The notes under the pieces: generated by a model
The model's database searches: none
Told to the model about the DNA's origin: nothing
What the model saw: only the letters and a program-made list of their open reading frames with translations
Part shown: positions 16,587 through 26,105 of the stretch, in pieces
Layout of the letters: every line of letters starts with the position of its first letter
How positions within the stretch are numbered: the first letter of the stretch is position 1
Program-made: the position numbers and the translations under genes
Assembly: GCF_003967015.1 (NCBI RefSeq)
Contig: NZ_AP017560.1
Location: forward strand, 2,232,001-2,296,000
Length of the DNA: 64,000 nucleotides
Origin: Pseudanabaena sp. ABRG5-3
Lineage (GTDB): Bacteria; Cyanobacteriota; Cyanobacteriia; Pseudanabaenales; Pseudanabaenaceae
Direction of reading: 5' to 3'

Positions 16587-18383
16587 ATGGATTATTTGTC
16601 AAAGTTTCTATTTGTTATATCTGCTCAAAAGATTAAACTTTTACTGATAGTAACTCTTTTCATAACTATTTCTCTGTTAGATGCTATAGGGATTGGGCTA
16701 ATTGGTCCATTTATTGGTTTAGCAGTTAAACCTGAAGCAATTCAAGGGAATGTCTGGCTGTCTAGTATTTATGGATATCTAAAATTAAATAATACCAATC
16801 AATTTATTGCTTTTTTAGGATTGACTGTTGTTATTCTCTTTTATTTTAAATCGTTTCTCTATTACCAAATACAGAGTTATGTATTGAAGTTTTGCTATAC
16901 ACAGCAAGTATGGCTGCGTTTGAGGATGCTGCATACTTATCTATCGCTCCCCTATACATTTTATTTGAAAACAAATTCTGCCCATGTAATTCAAAGTATC
17001 AGTGGTGAATCTGCGAATTTTACCTATTCGATCGCTATTCCACTTTTAAACTCGATCGCTAATTTATTTGTTTTGGTAGTCCTTTTGCTACTTATGGCAA
17101 AAACAGATTTGTTAGCAACAGTAAGTATCTTAGGATTACTTTTGGTGGTAGTTGTTCCATTTCATTATTTCAGACATAAAGTTGCTGCTTGGGGCAAAGA
17201 TGGTGTAGAGGCAAATACAGAGACTATTCGAGTGGTTAACCACGCAATTGGCGGCTTAAAAACTACAAAATTGATTGGCTGTGAGAGCTTTTTTGAAAAT
17301 CAGCTACTTGCCCAGTCTAATAAATATGCAAGGGCTGCAAGTCTGTTTCATTCTTTTCAGCAGCTTCCTCGCATTGTAATCGAAACATTACTAATTACAT
17401 TTGTGGTTGGATTTGTGTCGCTGTCCTTGATCATCGTTGAACGCTCTGATAGTTTAGTTTCGGTCTTGGGTATTTTTGCGATCGCCTCTGTACGCATTAT
17501 TCCGTCGGCAAGCCAATTGTTAACATGTATGGGAGTACTACGGAACAATAAACCAACTCTTGATCGCCTCTACTTAGATTTGAAGGAATTAGAAGCTCCA
17601 GAATCACTAAATTATCTCAAGATGTCTGGGAATAAAACAAATGCTATTAGCAATAATCGAGTTCATGCTTTTACGGACAAATTGGTAATTGATCAGCTTA
17701 ATTACTCCTATCCTGGGGCGGCTAGACAAGCTTTAAAAAATGTCTCTTTGACAATTCGCAAGGGAGAATCGATCGCTTTAATTGGTACTTCGGGAGCGGG
17801 TAAGACAACTCTTAGTGATGTGTTTTTGGGCTTACTGATACCCCAGTCAGGAGATATTAAAGTAGATGGTGTGTCTGTATACAGCGATCTTCGAGCTTGG
17901 CAAAATTTGATTGGATATATTCCCCAGTCAATTTTTCTAATGGATGACACCATCGAAAGAAACATTGCTTTTGGGTTGCCCGATGAGCAAATTGATCAGC
18001 AAAAGCTAGATCAAGCCATCAAAACTGCCCAACTTTCAGAATTAATTGAGCAGCTACCTGAGGGTGTCCATACTTTTGTCGGTGAAAATGGTGTGCGTCT
18101 ATCTGGAGGTCAAAGGCAGAGAATTGGTATTGCGCGTGCGCTTTACTATGAACGTGAAATATTAGTGTTAGATGAAGCAACTTCTGCTTTAGACAACGAA
18201 ACTGAAAGTTTAATCAGTGAAGCATTACGAGAATTGGGGCGCACTAAAACAATGATCGTAATTGCTCACCGCTTAACAACAGTCGAACATTGTGATCGCA
18301 TTTATGAGATGAGCAATGGTGAAATTGTGAGATCTGGTAGTTATCAAGAAATTGTTGTAGAAGGGAAAAAATATGAAGATTAG
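16587..18383 (+). CDS. ABC exporter / lipid-linked oligosaccharide flippase (PglK/MsbA-like)
   Basis: A half-transporter of 598 residues: an N-terminal six-helix permease domain (about 1-320) fused to an ATPase domain. The latter has Walker A (GTSGAGKTT, about 398-406), the LSGGQRQR signature (about 504), Walker B ILVLDEATSALD (about 524-535) and a switch histidine in IVIAHR. This architecture moves lipid-linked oligosaccharides or lipids across the inner membrane as a homodimer. No Wzx gene was found in the locus, so this is the best candidate for the repeat-unit flippase. Function is inferred from architecture and position. Confidence 0.85.
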   Translation: MDYLSKFLFVISAQKIKLLLIVTLFITISLLDAIGIGLIGPFIGLAVKPEAIQGNVWLSSIYGYLKLNNTNQFIAFLGLTVVILFYFKSFLYYQIQSYVLKFCYTQQVWLRLRMLHTYLSLPYTFYLKTNSAHVIQSISGESANFTYSIAIPLLNSIANLFVLVVLLLLMAKTDLLATVSILGLLLVVVVPFHYFRHKVAAWGKDGVEANTETIRVVNHAIGGLKTTKLIGCESFFENQLLAQSNKYARAASLFHSFQQLPRIVIETLLITFVVGFVSLSLIIVERSDSLVSVLGIFAIASVRIIPSASQLLTCMGVLRNNKPTLDRLYLDLKELEAPESLNYLKMSGNKTNAISNNRVHAFTDKLVIDQLNYSYPGAARQALKNVSLTIRKGESIALIGTSGAGKTTLSDVFLGLLIPQSGDIKVDGVSVYSDLRAWQNLIGYIPQSIFLMDDTIERNIAFGLPDEQIDQQKLDQAIKTAQLSELIEQLPEGVHTFVGENGVRLSGGQRQRIGIARALYYEREILVLDEATSALDNETESLISEALRELGRTKTMIVIAHRLTTVEHCDRIYEMSNGEIVRSGSYQEIVVEGKKYED

Positions 18384-18497
18384 TATAATTCTGTAATTGA
18401 TTTTTAATTAATTATGGTTGTTTTCAGATTGACAAATGTTTAGTGAGAAAATAACCGTATCTGTAAATTGTGAAACCTATGATACTAAAGGCTACCA

Positions 18498-20135
18498 ATG
18501 ATTATTGATGCAAGATCACTACCCTCCGAAGACAGTCTTGAAACCCATGTTTGTATTATTGGTGCTGGACCAGCAGGGCTGACCTTAGCGCGTGAGTTTG
18601 CTAATCAAAACTTTCAAGTTACCTTACTAGAAAGTGGTGGATTTGAATTTGATCCAGAAATCCAATCCCTTAGTATGGGAACGGTAATTGGCGATCCCTA
18701 TCCTGAATTAAGCAGAACCCGCCGCCGTCAATTTGGTGGAACTTCGCATACTTGGGAAGGACAAAATGGTTATAAAGAATATGGGTTTCGCTGTCTTCCC
18801 CTAGATGCGATTGACTTTGAACAAAGAGATTGGCTTCCCTATAGTGGTTGGCCATTTACAAGAACAGATCTTGATCCTTTTTATGAACGGGCGCATCAGG
18901 TTTGCCAAATAGGTCCCTATGCCTACAAAGCTGAGGATTGGGAAGATCAGCGAGCAGTACGTTTACCTTTTAAAAGCGATCGCATCAGTACATCCATGAG
19001 TCAGTATGGACTCCGCTATCCATTTACAGAGGAATATCCTCAGCAAATTAAGCAAACTCCTAATATCACCACGATTATCTATGCCAGCGTGGTAGAAATC
19101 GTGACCGATGAAAGCAATCAGACTGTTACTCGCTTGCGGATTGCTTCATCAAAGGATAAACAGTTTTGGTTAACAGCAAAGATATTTATCCTCGCAACTG
19201 GTGGGTTAGAAAATGCACGTCTATTGCTAGCATCGAACCATCAGCAAACATCAGGATTAGGCAATCAGTATGATGTGGTGGGGCGATATTTTATGGATCG
19301 TCCAATCCTAAGCTGCTCTCTCCTTCCTTACGATCATAAGCTTTTAGAAAAAACAGCACTTTATGATATTTATCGTACTAAGGGTGTACCTGTCATGGCG
19401 AGGGTTCATCTCACAGAAGATTTCATGCGCCGTGAACATATTTTGAATAATGGCGCTCAGCTATTTCCTAGACCTCAACAGCGTCAACGGGAAGCAACTT
19501 TAGCCCTGAGGGATTTGGTATCGGCAATTCGCGATCGCCAGCCCTTACAAAATATAACCCAGAATTTAAGCGCGATATTACGTGGCAGTGACTACATCCT
19601 TGCGGCGGGAGTCTGGGCTGCGATCAGAAAGATCCCTGCTCTCCGTCGTGGCGATTGGTCGTATTTACCTTATGAAAAACAGAGATTCTCACAATTTGAA
19701 ATCTTCTACCAAATTGAGCAAGCTCCTAATCCTAATAATAGAGTGATGTTAGGTGCAGAGCGAGATTTTCTCGGACAAAATAAACTTGAAATTCACTGGC
19801 GATTGAATCCAATTGATATTCAAAATGCTATTCGGGTACAAGAAATTTGGGCTGAGGAGTTTGATAAGGCAGGACTAGGTAAATTACAGTTTGCTGACAA
19901 ATTTGAAGATTGGAAATTTGAAAACCGTGCGATGCACCATCATATGGGAACAACGCGTATCAATAATGATCCCAAACAAGGAGTCGTTGACGCTAATTGT
20001 AAGATACATGGGATATCCAACCTATTTGTTGCGGGCAGTTCTGTTTTCCCTACGGCTGGATATTCTAATCCGACATTAACGATCATTGCTTTATCTCTAA
20101 GACTAGCCGACCATATCAAAACTCTGATTCATTGA
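18498..20135 (+). CDS. GMC-type FAD-dependent oxidoreductase
   Basis: This 545-residue flavoprotein has an N-terminal dinucleotide-binding motif CIIGAGPAGLTLA (19-31). Its C-terminal catalytic region contains HHHMGTTRI (about 480-488) and GYSNPTLT (about 521-528), positioned like the active-site residues of glucose-methanol-choline oxidoreductases. Members oxidise alcohols, including sugar hydroxyls. It is followed by an SDR and a Gfo/Idh enzyme, so these could together oxidise and reduce a sugar or sugar nucleotide. The substrate is unknown. A hairpin 14 bp past the stop separates it from the next gene. Confidence 0.85.
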   Translation: MIIDARSLPSEDSLETHVCIIGAGPAGLTLAREFANQNFQVTLLESGGFEFDPEIQSLSMGTVIGDPYPELSRTRRRQFGGTSHTWEGQNGYKEYGFRCLPLDAIDFEQRDWLPYSGWPFTRTDLDPFYERAHQVCQIGPYAYKAEDWEDQRAVRLPFKSDRISTSMSQYGLRYPFTEEYPQQIKQTPNITTIIYASVVEIVTDESNQTVTRLRIASSKDKQFWLTAKIFILATGGLENARLLLASNHQQTSGLGNQYDVVGRYFMDRPILSCSLLPYDHKLLEKTALYDIYRTKGVPVMARVHLTEDFMRREHILNNGAQLFPRPQQRQREATLALRDLVSAIRDRQPLQNITQNLSAILRGSDYILAAGVWAAIRKIPALRRGDWSYLPYEKQRFSQFEIFYQIEQAPNPNNRVMLGAERDFLGQNKLEIHWRLNPIDIQNAIRVQEIWAEEFDKAGLGKLQFADKFEDWKFENRAMHHHMGTTRINNDPKQGVVDANCKIHGISNLFVAGSSVFPTAGYSNPTLTIIALSLRLADHIKTLIH

Positions 20136-20148
20136 TATGTTTTTTAGG

Positions 20149-20185
20149 TTCAGGATAGATAGGATTTCGCGCTATCCATCCTGAA
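20149..20185 (+). terminator. Hairpin after the GMC oxidoreductase gene
   Basis: A 14-bp stem with one mismatch (20149-20162 with 20172-20185) and a 9-nt loop lies just downstream of the stop codon. There is no strong U-tract, so it may be a partial terminator. Confidence 0.5.
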
Positions 20186-20296
20186 ATCTACTTGGTTGTA
20201 AGCCTTATTGCATAATACTTTCAACAATATATTGATTTCTACAGAGAGCGCAAATCGCTGTATGCTTGTGTACAATCTAGCTCTTCAAGGTGAATG

Positions 20297-21409
20297 ATGA
20301 AAATTGGTATTGTAGGAGCCACTGGATTTGTTGGTAATCGTGCCACCGAAGTTTTTCTTGCCCAAGGTCATGAGGTACGTCCAGTTGTGCGTTCTGCGTC
20401 TAGTGCCGATCGTCTCACAATCAAAAATTTAGACTATCAGATTGCTAGCGCCTTTGATCAATCTCAGTTAGCAGATGCTTTTAAAGGATGCGATGTCGTA
20501 ATTCACTCCATCTTAGGTAGTCCTGGATTAATACGCGGTAGTGTTGAACCTACCTATAAAGCTGCTCAAAAGGCAGGAGTCCGTCGCATTATTTATTTAA
20601 GCTCGATGATTGTTCATCGCTCTGCACCTGCAATCGGTACTACTGAGGCTAGTCCCCTTGTCGAAAAGCAACAATTTCCTGCCCATCCCGCTAAAATTTA
20701 TGCAGAGCGCAAGCTACTCAAATTACGGGAAAAAGGCTCAGTAGAAGTAGTCATCTTTCGTCCAGGAATTGTATTTGGTCCGCGATCGCGTTGGGTATCA
20801 GACTTGGCTAGTCAGCTTTCTCAAGGAACCGCATACTTCATTAATGAAGGTCAAGGCATTTGTAATAGTGTCTATATTGATAATCTCATTCATGGGATTC
20901 AACTGGGGATCTCAACTCCATCGGCTGATGGGGAAGCTTTTTTTGTAGGCGATCGCGAGCGGGTGACATGGTTCGATTTTTATCGTCCCTTTGCAGAAGC
21001 TTTTGGAGTCGATCCCGCTCAGATTCCCAGTCTTCCAATTCCTGAATTTCATCATAGCCGCAAGCGAGAATTGATCAGTGCCGTGACTAATTCACAATTT
21101 GTGCAGAAATTTTTAGCCTCAGTTCCTGAAGATTTCAAGCAAAATCTCAAGAATATAGTTCCTAAACGCAATAAATCTTCAGTAGCTGTAATTCCGCAAG
21201 TTGAAGAAGTTAAACAAGTTGAGCATAAGCCAACACCTGTCGTAAATGAGATGATGGCAGAATTGCAGCAGTCGCAATATAAACTTCCTTTTGATAAAGC
21301 AGAGAGAATATTGGGCTATGAACCAATCGTTTCGTTTGATGAAGGCTGCCGTCTTTCTATAGATTGGTTATCGCAATTAAAGCAATTTGAGACAATCCTT
21401 AAAAAGTAG
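20297..21409 (+). CDS. NAD(P)-dependent epimerase/dehydratase (extended SDR)
   Basis: A 370-residue protein starting at the second of two adjacent ATGs, which is better spaced from AAGG (20287-20290). Landmarks are the Rossmann GATGFVG near the N-terminus, a serine in LSSMIVH and the catalytic YAERK (about residue 135). An extra, charged stretch at about 280-330 (KRNKSSVAVIPQVEEVKQVE) looks like an insert or linker before the C-terminal sugar-binding part. Substrate unknown; NDP-sugar or polyprenyl-phosphate sugar are both possible given the neighbouring GMC and Gfo/Idh genes. Confidence 0.78.
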   Translation: MKIGIVGATGFVGNRATEVFLAQGHEVRPVVRSASSADRLTIKNLDYQIASAFDQSQLADAFKGCDVVIHSILGSPGLIRGSVEPTYKAAQKAGVRRIIYLSSMIVHRSAPAIGTTEASPLVEKQQFPAHPAKIYAERKLLKLREKGSVEVVIFRPGIVFGPRSRWVSDLASQLSQGTAYFINEGQGICNSVYIDNLIHGIQLGISTPSADGEAFFVGDRERVTWFDFYRPFAEAFGVDPAQIPSLPIPEFHHSRKRELISAVTNSQFVQKFLASVPEDFKQNLKNIVPKRNKSSVAVIPQVEEVKQVEHKPTPVVNEMMAELQQSQYKLPFDKAERILGYEPIVSFDEGCRLSIDWLSQLKQFETILKK

Positions 21410-21450
21410 AGATTTTTAATTGGCTTTAGCCAACTAAAAATCTCTACTTT
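21403..21450 (+). terminator. Long hairpin overlapping the SDR stop codon
   Basis: Two 23-nt arms (21403-21425 and 21428-21450) pair with a single mismatch and a TT loop. The left arm includes the stop codon region, and the right arm ends in CTTTT. A probable terminator or mRNA-end structure. Confidence 0.65.
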
Positions 21451-21484
21451 TGGTTTGGACGATTGCTAGGTTCTGTGAGAACGG

Positions 21485-21610
21485 GTTTGAGAAGGCTCTT
21501 ATCTAGCATAAATTTCTGCTTTTACCCCCCTTACTCCTCCCTTTCAAAGGGGAAAATTTGAATTCTCCCCCGTGAAAGGGGGAGTTAGATGGGGTAAAAA
21601 CTTCTCAAAC
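21485..21610. repeat. 126-bp inverted-repeat element (MITE- or REP-like)
   Basis: The ends are exact 10-bp inverted repeats (GTTTGAGAAG 21485-21494 and CTTCTCAAAC 21601-21610). Inside, a C-rich half (TTTACCCCCC from 21531) pairs imperfectly with a G-rich half ending GGGGTAAA (about 21598). It occupies most of the 259-bp gap between the SDR and Gfo/Idh genes and codes for nothing visible. It resembles a small non-autonomous repeat. Confidence 0.5.
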
Positions 21611-21668
21611 ACGCTCTAAAAGTCGATTATGCTGATGCTCAAAAAACTCACGCACAAAAGGAGACATT

Positions 21669-22739
21669 ATGAGTTTCAAGATTGCAATTGCTGGAGCAGG
21701 GCATATTGCTAATGTTCATGCGCAAGCTGTAAAAAATCAAGGAGGGCAAGTAGTAGCAGTAATTGAAAAATTTCTCGATAAGGCTACTGCTTTTACGCAA
21801 AAATTTGCGATCGCCCATCAATATTCCACGATTGAAGAAGCCCTTGCTGAAGCTAAATTTGATGCTTTAGTAATTGGTACTCCTAATTTTTTACATGCAC
21901 CACAGACGATCGCTGCCCTAAAGGCAGGAGTTCCTGTCATGGTTGAAAAGCCGATGGCACTCAATGCCATTGAAAGTGCAGAGGTCATAGAGGCTAGCCT
22001 GCGATCTCAAACCGTTTTAGTAGTAGCCCACTGCTGGCGCTTTGATGAAGAGGTGCGATGGTTGCGATCGCAGGCTGATCAACTTGGTAAAATTATCCGC
22101 ACTAAAAGCTACGGTGTGCATACCTACTGGGGCCCTGGGGGCTGGTTTATTGACAAGCAAATGGCTGGAGGTGGCGCGATCGCCGATGTTGGCATTCATG
22201 CGATCGATACAGCCAGATTTTTACTTGGCGATCCGCAACCTGTTAGTGTATTTGCCAAAATTGGGACATATTACCAAAATTTCGATGTCGATGATACAGG
22301 TGTAATTATCATTAATTGGGATAATGGGGCAACTTCTTACATTGAATCAGGCTGGTGGCAACCCTATGTTGATAGCCCCCTCGCAGGGACACAGATTTAT
22401 GGTACAAAGGGATTCGGTCAGATCTTTCCTACACGATTGCTGTTACCAAATACCCAAAAAGCAAATAGCGGCGCTCGAGATCTCCTCAATCGCCTACTAT
22501 CTAAGCTTAAGCAGCAAAAAGGATTAACAGAGGTCAAATCTGGTTTCAAGTTCCCACGCAAAGATCACTTTCCCCAAGCTATGTACGATCGCCAAATGGC
22601 ACATTTCTTTGATTGTATTAAAACTAAGCGCACACCTATCTCTGGAGGACTGGAAGGATCAATCAATATGCAGATTGTCGATGCAGCCTATGCAAGTGCA
22701 AAAACAGGGCAAGTAGTGGAAATAACAGGAATTACATAA
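21669..22739 (+). CDS. Gfo/Idh/MocA family oxidoreductase
   Basis: The 356-residue dehydrogenase has an N-terminal Rossmann motif GAGHIANVHA (9-18), the family EKPMA motif with its lysine near residue 95, and GGGAIADVGIHAID (about 165-178), where the catalytic histidine is expected. Family members oxidise or reduce sugars, inositols and NDP-sugars with NAD(P). AAGGAG upstream supports the start. It shares one base with the next gene (TAATG), indicating translational coupling. The role in the locus is probably synthesis of a modified sugar. Confidence 0.85.
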   Translation: MSFKIAIAGAGHIANVHAQAVKNQGGQVVAVIEKFLDKATAFTQKFAIAHQYSTIEEALAEAKFDALVIGTPNFLHAPQTIAALKAGVPVMVEKPMALNAIESAEVIEASLRSQTVLVVAHCWRFDEEVRWLRSQADQLGKIIRTKSYGVHTYWGPGGWFIDKQMAGGGAIADVGIHAIDTARFLLGDPQPVSVFAKIGTYYQNFDVDDTGVIIINWDNGATSYIESGWWQPYVDSPLAGTQIYGTKGFGQIFPTRLLLPNTQKANSGARDLLNRLLSKLKQQKGLTEVKSGFKFPRKDHFPQAMYDRQMAHFFDCIKTKRTPISGGLEGSINMQIVDAAYASAKTGQVVEITGIT

Positions 22740-23656
22740 TGATTGATCATAATCTTGAAAAAGTTAGTGGACAGAATAAAGTGGGACAATTTAATCATTT
22801 TTTTCTAACTAAATTTAATGTTAGAAGTTTCCCAGAACTCAGACCTGGTTGTGAACCTGAGTGGCTTGAACGCAGATTCAATCTATTTGATCAATTCTGT
22901 TTTCCCTCTGTCTCTAAACAGGCTAATCAAAATTTTAAATGGCTAGTTTTTTTTGATATTGATACCCCTGAGCCTTTTAAACAAAAAATTGCTGACTATA
23001 CCAAAAAATGGGAAAATTTTGTCCCAGTCTACTTAGACTGTCCTCTACCCTATGGAGGATTTCCTGATGAGGTAAGAACTGTTGTACGTCAATATATTCC
23101 AGAAGACTGCGAATACCTGATTACAACTTGGTTGGATAATGACGATGCTATCCATAAAGACTATGTGCAACTGATCCAAGACAACTTTGAGCCGAAAGAT
23201 GGAGAGACATTAAACTTTTTCTTTGGCTACCAGTTAGCCGAGGGTAAACTCTACTTTGATTTTGAACTTGCCAATCACTTCATTAGCTTGATCGAAAAAT
23301 ATAATCCTGAATCGTTTAATACCTGTCTATGCCGACCTCACAAAGAACTCTATGAAGTTTGCAAATCTGCCAAAAAGATATTCTGTAAGCCTCTGTGGAT
23401 TGAAGTTGTGCATGGTTCTAACTACATGAATGTCTATCGGCGAGGCTTCCGCGTACCAGTTAGAAATATTTTGGAGGACTATTCCTTTGAACCCGAGAAG
23501 CCTAAGGATCAAGAGAAAACTATCCCATTTCTGCTTGAGCAGGCAAAGATTTCTATCTTCTTTCCCTACTATTTTCTTAGAAAGGTGTTTTTGCGAATTA
23601 AGCACAAACAGTTAGATGAATTGGCAATGAGTCGCTTTGAATTCAAAAAATATTAA
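22739..23656 (+). CDS. Putative rhamnosyltransferase-family glycosyltransferase
   Basis: A 305-residue protein whose N-terminal half (FNHFFLTKFNVRSFPEL, then WLERRFNLFDQFCFPSV and FKWLVFFDIDTPE) resembles the 'putative rhamnosyl transferase' family (PF11316). TTWLDNDDAI at about 133-142 provides the likely DxD metal site of a GT-A fold. It is coupled to the preceding Gfo/Idh gene by a one-base overlap. A rhamnose donor would be available from the rfb genes of this window, but specificity is inferred. Confidence 0.62.
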   Translation: MIDHNLEKVSGQNKVGQFNHFFLTKFNVRSFPELRPGCEPEWLERRFNLFDQFCFPSVSKQANQNFKWLVFFDIDTPEPFKQKIADYTKKWENFVPVYLDCPLPYGGFPDEVRTVVRQYIPEDCEYLITTWLDNDDAIHKDYVQLIQDNFEPKDGETLNFFFGYQLAEGKLYFDFELANHFISLIEKYNPESFNTCLCRPHKELYEVCKSAKKIFCKPLWIEVVHGSNYMNVYRRGFRVPVRNILEDYSFEPEKPKDQEKTIPFLLEQAKISIFFPYYFLRKVFLRIKHKQLDELAMSRFEFKKY

Positions 23657-23678
23657 CTAGCAGGATCAACTCTAATCT

Positions 23679-24809
23679 ATGAAAATTCTCATTACTGGCG
23701 GCGCAGGTTTTATTGGTAAATGGTTGATTGAAAAACTTCCACCTGAATTTGAAGTTGTTGTCATTGATTCACTAGATCCCCAAGTCCATACCAAATTACA
23801 GGACTTTACACCAGAGCTAAAGGCTCGTGCTAACTGTATCAAAGCTGATATTCAAGATATTGCCAATTACAAAGACCTTATTGAAGGGACAGATGTTGTT
23901 GTACATTTAGTCGCACAAACTGGCACTGGACAGTCAATGTACGAAATTAGTCGCTATGTTCAGGACAATGCTAATGGTACGGCAAAGCTACTGGAGTTGA
24001 TTTCTACACTCAGTCACAAACCAAAGCGTGTGGTTCTATCTTCAAGTCGTGCGGTCTATGGTGATGGAGCTTATACCGATGGAAAGTCAGTACTTTACCC
24101 TAAGGGAAGAAGTTTAGAGAACTTACAACGTGGTATTTGGGAAGTTTGTAGTACTGATGGTGAGATCCTACAGCCCTTACCAATGCGGGAGACCTATCTC
24201 ACTAAACCAACTTCGGTCTATGGTTTAACGAAATTATGGCAAGAGCAGCTATTAGAAATTTACTGTGAGAGTCAAGCGATCGATTTAGTGACACTGCGGT
24301 TTCAAAATGTATATGGTCCTAAGCAAGAGCTAGGAAATCCCTACACTGGCATTATTGGCATTTTTACGAATGCGATTTCTCAAGGTAATCCGCTAGAACT
24401 GTTTGAAGATGGATTAGTGACGCGAGATTTTGTATTTGTTGGTGATATCGCTGATGCCATTATCAAGTCTATTACTACTGACAAAACATTGAATACTACA
24501 ATTAACGTTGGTAGTGGATATGCCGTGACCCTGATCGATGTTGTCGAAACGATCGCCCATTTATTAGATAAAAAAGCAGACTTCACCATATCAGGTCGCT
24601 TCCGTATCGGTGATATTCGCCATGCTGTTGCGGATATGAGCCACTACGAAACTCAACTGGGCAAATGGCAACCTACTTCCTTAAAAGATGGGCTTGCCCA
24701 ATATCTAGATTGGTATCTGCATCAAGAGCCTCTTAATCCGAATGTTTTACAGGAATCTCTAAAGGAGATGGAACGTAAGGGATTATTGCAAACTAAAAAA
24801 ACTAGCTAG
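23679..24809 (+). CDS. NAD-dependent sugar epimerase/dehydratase (extended SDR)
   Basis: A 376-residue protein with GGAGFIG (7-13), a LVAQTGTGQSMYE region, SSSRAVYGDG and the catalytic YGLTK (about 181-185). An unusually long insertion (about residues 131-175, with YPKGRSLENLQRG and a cysteine) lies before the catalytic tyrosine. The C-terminal FVGDIADAI and NVGSGYAVTL segments are those of NDP-hexose epimerases. It probably acts on an NDP-sugar for this locus; the exact reaction (C4 epimerisation or reduction) is not visible. Confidence 0.8.
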   Translation: MKILITGGAGFIGKWLIEKLPPEFEVVVIDSLDPQVHTKLQDFTPELKARANCIKADIQDIANYKDLIEGTDVVVHLVAQTGTGQSMYEISRYVQDNANGTAKLLELISTLSHKPKRVVLSSSRAVYGDGAYTDGKSVLYPKGRSLENLQRGIWEVCSTDGEILQPLPMRETYLTKPTSVYGLTKLWQEQLLEIYCESQAIDLVTLRFQNVYGPKQELGNPYTGIIGIFTNAISQGNPLELFEDGLVTRDFVFVGDIADAIIKSITTDKTLNTTINVGSGYAVTLIDVVETIAHLLDKKADFTISGRFRIGDIRHAVADMSHYETQLGKWQPTSLKDGLAQYLDWYLHQEPLNPNVLQESLKEMERKGLLQTKKTS

Positions 24810-24829
24810 GCAATAATGCTTTACCAACT

Positions 24830-26071
24830 ATGAAAGTTTTACATCTGAGTACCTCTGATATTGATAATGGAGGCGCAAGGGCGGCTTATCGATTAAATCA
24901 GGGATTACAGTCCATAGGATGCTCTTCTCAAATGCTGGTGCGGGCTAAGTTTAGTAATGATCGCAGTGTCATTCCTGACAAATCAATCTTGACTAAATTA
25001 AGTCCCCCAATATCTGGACTACTACTGCGGCTTTATCCAAAACACAAATACGACACTTTCTCGCCTCAATGGTTTCCTGATGTTCTTGCCTCAAGAGTTG
25101 CTCAGATCAAGCCAGATATCATTAATCTACATTGGGTTTGTAATGGCTATCTGCGAATTGAGACCTTGCCTAAATTCAAAAAACCCTTAGTTTGGACATT
25201 ACATGATATGTGGCCATTTACAGGTGGCTGTGTCTACACACAAGAGTGCGAAAAATACAAAGTATCTTGTGGTAGTTGTCCACAATTAGGTAGCGATCGC
25301 GCTAATGATCTCTCCCATTGGGTCTGGCAACGCAAAATCAAGGCTTGGAAAAACCTCAATCTCACCATTGTGACGACTTCTTCATGGATGGCAGATTGTG
25401 CTAAAGCTAGCTCGATTTTTCAAAATACAAGAGTAGAAACAATTCCTCTAGGGCTAGACACCGAGACATATAAACCGATTGATCGTTCTATAGCCCGTCA
25501 GTTGCTAAATCTTCCACAGGATAAGCAACTAATTCTTTTTGGAGCGGTTAATCCAACTTCTGATCCCAGAAAAGGATTTCAGCTATTGCAACCTGCGCTT
25601 CAGCAAATCGCTCAATATGGCTGGCAAGATCGTGTAGAGTTAGCTGTTTTTGGTGCATCTAAACCAGAACAAGAAATCGATTTGGGATTTAAAACCAATT
25701 ATTTGGGATATTTCAAGGATGATCTTTCTCTATCATTAGTTTATTCAGCCGCCGATGTAACGATTGTGCCATCAATTCAAGAAGCCTTTGGGCAAACTGC
25801 TTCTGAGTCTATGGCTTGTGGTACTCCTGTGGTTGCATTTAGTAATACTGGAGTGAGAGATATTGTCGATCATCAGCAAAATGGCTATTTAGTAACTCCA
25901 TTTGAAATTACCGATCTGGCTCAAGGGATTATCTGGGTACTTGAAGACAAGGAACGCCATCAAAAATTGCAGATTCATGCTAGAGCCAAAAGTTTACGAG
26001 AGTTTGCCAATGATGTGCAGGCTCGTCGATACTTATCCTTATACGAAGACATTGCAGGTCTAAATAGTTAA
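24830..26071 (+). CDS. GT4 family glycosyltransferase (WcaC/WcaL-like)
   Basis: This 413-residue GT-B enzyme opens with KVLHLSTSDIDNGGARAAYRL, typical of colanic-acid-type GT4 enzymes. It has WTLHDMWPFTGGC and a cysteine cluster (about residues 136-151) common in this subgroup. The C-terminal signature PSIQEAFGQTASESMACGTP contains the E-x7-E residues. It is close behind the SDR gene and probably in the same operon. Donor and linkage unknown. Confidence 0.85.
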   Translation: MKVLHLSTSDIDNGGARAAYRLNQGLQSIGCSSQMLVRAKFSNDRSVIPDKSILTKLSPPISGLLLRLYPKHKYDTFSPQWFPDVLASRVAQIKPDIINLHWVCNGYLRIETLPKFKKPLVWTLHDMWPFTGGCVYTQECEKYKVSCGSCPQLGSDRANDLSHWVWQRKIKAWKNLNLTIVTTSSWMADCAKASSIFQNTRVETIPLGLDTETYKPIDRSIARQLLNLPQDKQLILFGAVNPTSDPRKGFQLLQPALQQIAQYGWQDRVELAVFGASKPEQEIDLGFKTNYLGYFKDDLSLSLVYSAADVTIVPSIQEAFGQTASESMACGTPVVAFSNTGVRDIVDHQQNGYLVTPFEITDLAQGIIWVLEDKERHQKLQIHARAKSLREFANDVQARRYLSLYEDIAGLNS

Positions 26072-26105
26072 GCTTTAAATTAATAGAATTATTTCTTCAA
26101 AAACT

